Shown piece by piece: positions 5,881-6,585 of a stretch of 6,585 nucleotides of DNA. Position numbers and translations under genes: made by a program. The first letter of the stretch is position 1. Each line of letters starts with the position of its first letter. The stretch lies in contig JANYAA010000106.1 of the NCBI GenBank assembly GCA_025355255.1, positions 1-6,585 on the forward strand, read 5' to 3'. This stretch comes from Chloroflexota bacterium (GTDB taxonomy: Bacteria; Chloroflexota; Limnocylindria; Limnocylindrales; CSP1-4). The notes beneath the pieces are model-generated. The model was given only the letters and a program-made list of their open reading frames with translations. It did no database searches and was not told the origin of the DNA.

Positions 5881-6469
5881 AGGGGATGGCCTTCGTAGCC
5901 GAGATCGCCAAAGTGGCCGAGCCGGACAAGGACACGGAACCGATCATCTGGCTAACGATGGGCGTGATCGGGACGAACTGGTAGACGATACGGACAGACA
6001 CCATGTTTCCAGAGCCATTTGGAACCGAGCTACCGCTGCACTCCGGGTACGTGACAGATGCCTCCGTCCAAGCTCCGGTTGGGGCCGGGTCGCTTACGCT
6101 GCCCGCGTCGCAGGCGAGGTACACGTTCACCGCCGCGAGGTTCATGCCTACCGCCATGCGATTCGCCGCACTGACCACGTCCGCTTTCAAGACGGCCGTG
6201 GTGGCAGGGCAGACATGGGCACCGGGGTAAGTTGGCGTAATCAGGCTCGCCGACGACACGCAGGACGGATCCTGTGACGTCGTCTCTCCGACCCAGGAGG
6301 CTTCGACCGCTGCGACTCGTGCGCCCTCTCGGGCAGCTTGAGAAAGCTGGTTGTAGGAGTACACGATCCGAGCTCCGTCGACAATCCCGAAGAACACAAG
6401 CCCAAAGATCGGGATCACGAGTGCGAACTCCACCAAGGCTTGGCCGAGTGCGCGGCGTCTTGTCAACAT
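5879..6469 (-). CDS. TadE-like pseudopilin
   Basis: A 196-residue TadE-like protein, a usual length. Residues 4-6 are Arg-Arg-Arg, then Gly9 followed by QALVEFALVIPIFGLVFFGIV, a single N-terminal membrane helix. Gly9 with Glu at +5 (Glu14) and Phe at +6 (Phe15) matches the prepilin-peptidase (TadV-type) site of Flp pilins and TadE/F pseudopilins, so cleavage after Gly9 is likely. The next block, NQLSQAAREGARVAA (40-54), is typical of TadE. The C-terminal domain has four cysteines (70, 87, 120, 144) that could pair outside the membrane, and ends with VYQFVPITPIVSQMIG (162-177) plus two strands. It presumably takes part in Tad/Flp pilus biogenesis or an analogous surface structure. It begins 7 bases after the stop of the upstream partial gene and its own stop overlaps the TadG-like ribosome binding site, so the three form an operon. 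Its own Shine-Dalgarno is weak (GTGAG), consistent with coupling. Confidence 0.88.
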   Translation of the reverse strand: MLTRRRALGQALVEFALVIPIFGLVFFGIVDGARIVYSYNQLSQAAREGARVAAVEASWVGETTSQDPSCVSSASLITPTYPGAHVCPATTAVLKADVVSAANRMAVGMNLAAVNVYLACDAGSVSDPAPTGAWTEASVTYPECSGSSVPNGSGNMVSVRIVYQFVPITPIVSQMIGSVSLSGSATLAISATKAIP

Positions 6470-6476
6470 GACTGGC

Positions 6477-6585
6477 TCACTTGCCGACCAAGACAGTAGT
6501 GGTCGTTTGGCCCGTGCAGCCCGTGCTGGTGATCGCTTGGAGTCCCACTGTCCAAGTCTGCTGTGAGGTCGGATGGCCGTTCTTG
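6477..6585 (-). CDS. C-terminal 35 residues of an unknown, possibly PKD-like secreted protein (partial, runs off right edge)
   Basis: On the minus strand one frame is open from the right edge to a TGA at 6479-6477, giving 35 residues. The end reads NGHPTSQQTWTVGLQAI then TSTGCTGQTTTTVLVGK. The pattern of a strand (TWTVGLQA), a turn with Gly-Cys, a run of Thr and a final hydrophobic strand resembles the last two strands of a PKD or Ig-like domain in surface proteins. Another minus-strand frame is also open over this short stretch, so the call rests on the stop position 7 bases before the TadE-like start and on the strand pattern. It would be the upstream member of the Tad-like operon. Confidence 0.5.
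   Translation of the reverse strand, partial: KNGHPTSQQTWTVGLQAITSTGCTGQTTTTVLVGK

Noticed and set aside
5419..5898. Plus-strand 159-codon frame opposite the TadG-like N-terminus
   Set aside because: The minus strand has the Tad_N helix and coupled ribosome binding site. This frame shows no domain or start signal.

Overview
This 6585-base window is bacterial, gene-dense and mostly GC-rich. No mobile element, CRISPR array, tRNA or rRNA was seen. The organism is probably a high-GC free-living bacterium. A secreted lipoprotein with a 'GDCxAGCINRH' block and a GPVCPV-type beta-sandwich tail, together with minimal TadE/TadG-like proteins, reminds me of Chloroflexota (or possibly Actinomycetota). 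That placement is an impression from protein style, not a demonstrated assignment.

Layout. From position 3541 down to the left edge, three genes read leftwards on the minus strand: a SulP-family anion transporter with a C-terminal STAS domain (3541-1808), an OsmC/Ohr-family protein (1742-1239), and a cation-transporting P-type ATPase of the PEEFP-like group (1157 to beyond base 1, so only its first 385 residues are present). Gaps are 65 and 81 bases, and each gene has its own purine-rich ribosome binding site. The three could be co-transcribed as an ion-homeostasis and peroxide-stress cluster, but that is inference. Divergent to SulP, across a 293-base spacer, a plus-strand gene (3835-4581) encodes a secreted lipoprotein of a family I recognise only by pattern.

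A convergent 234-base gap (4582-4815) carries two hairpins and separates the lipoprotein gene from a second minus-strand cluster read from the right edge. That cluster holds the C-terminal end of an unknown secreted, possibly PKD-like protein (6585-6477), a TadE-like pseudopilin (6469-5879) and a TadG-like protein (5868-4816). Gaps are 7 bases and about 10 bases, which is a tight operon. These look like the minor-pilin/envelope part of a Flp/Tad-type pilus or a related surface structure. The ATPase, platform and secretin genes are not in the window.

The Tad cluster is visibly less GC-rich than the transporter cluster (sample lines near 50-57% against about 75%), with the break in or near the convergent gap. 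I see no clearly novel system. The best leads are the composition break, the 9-base homopolymer inside the TadG-like gene, the perfect 9-bp hairpin, and the uncharacterised lipoprotein.
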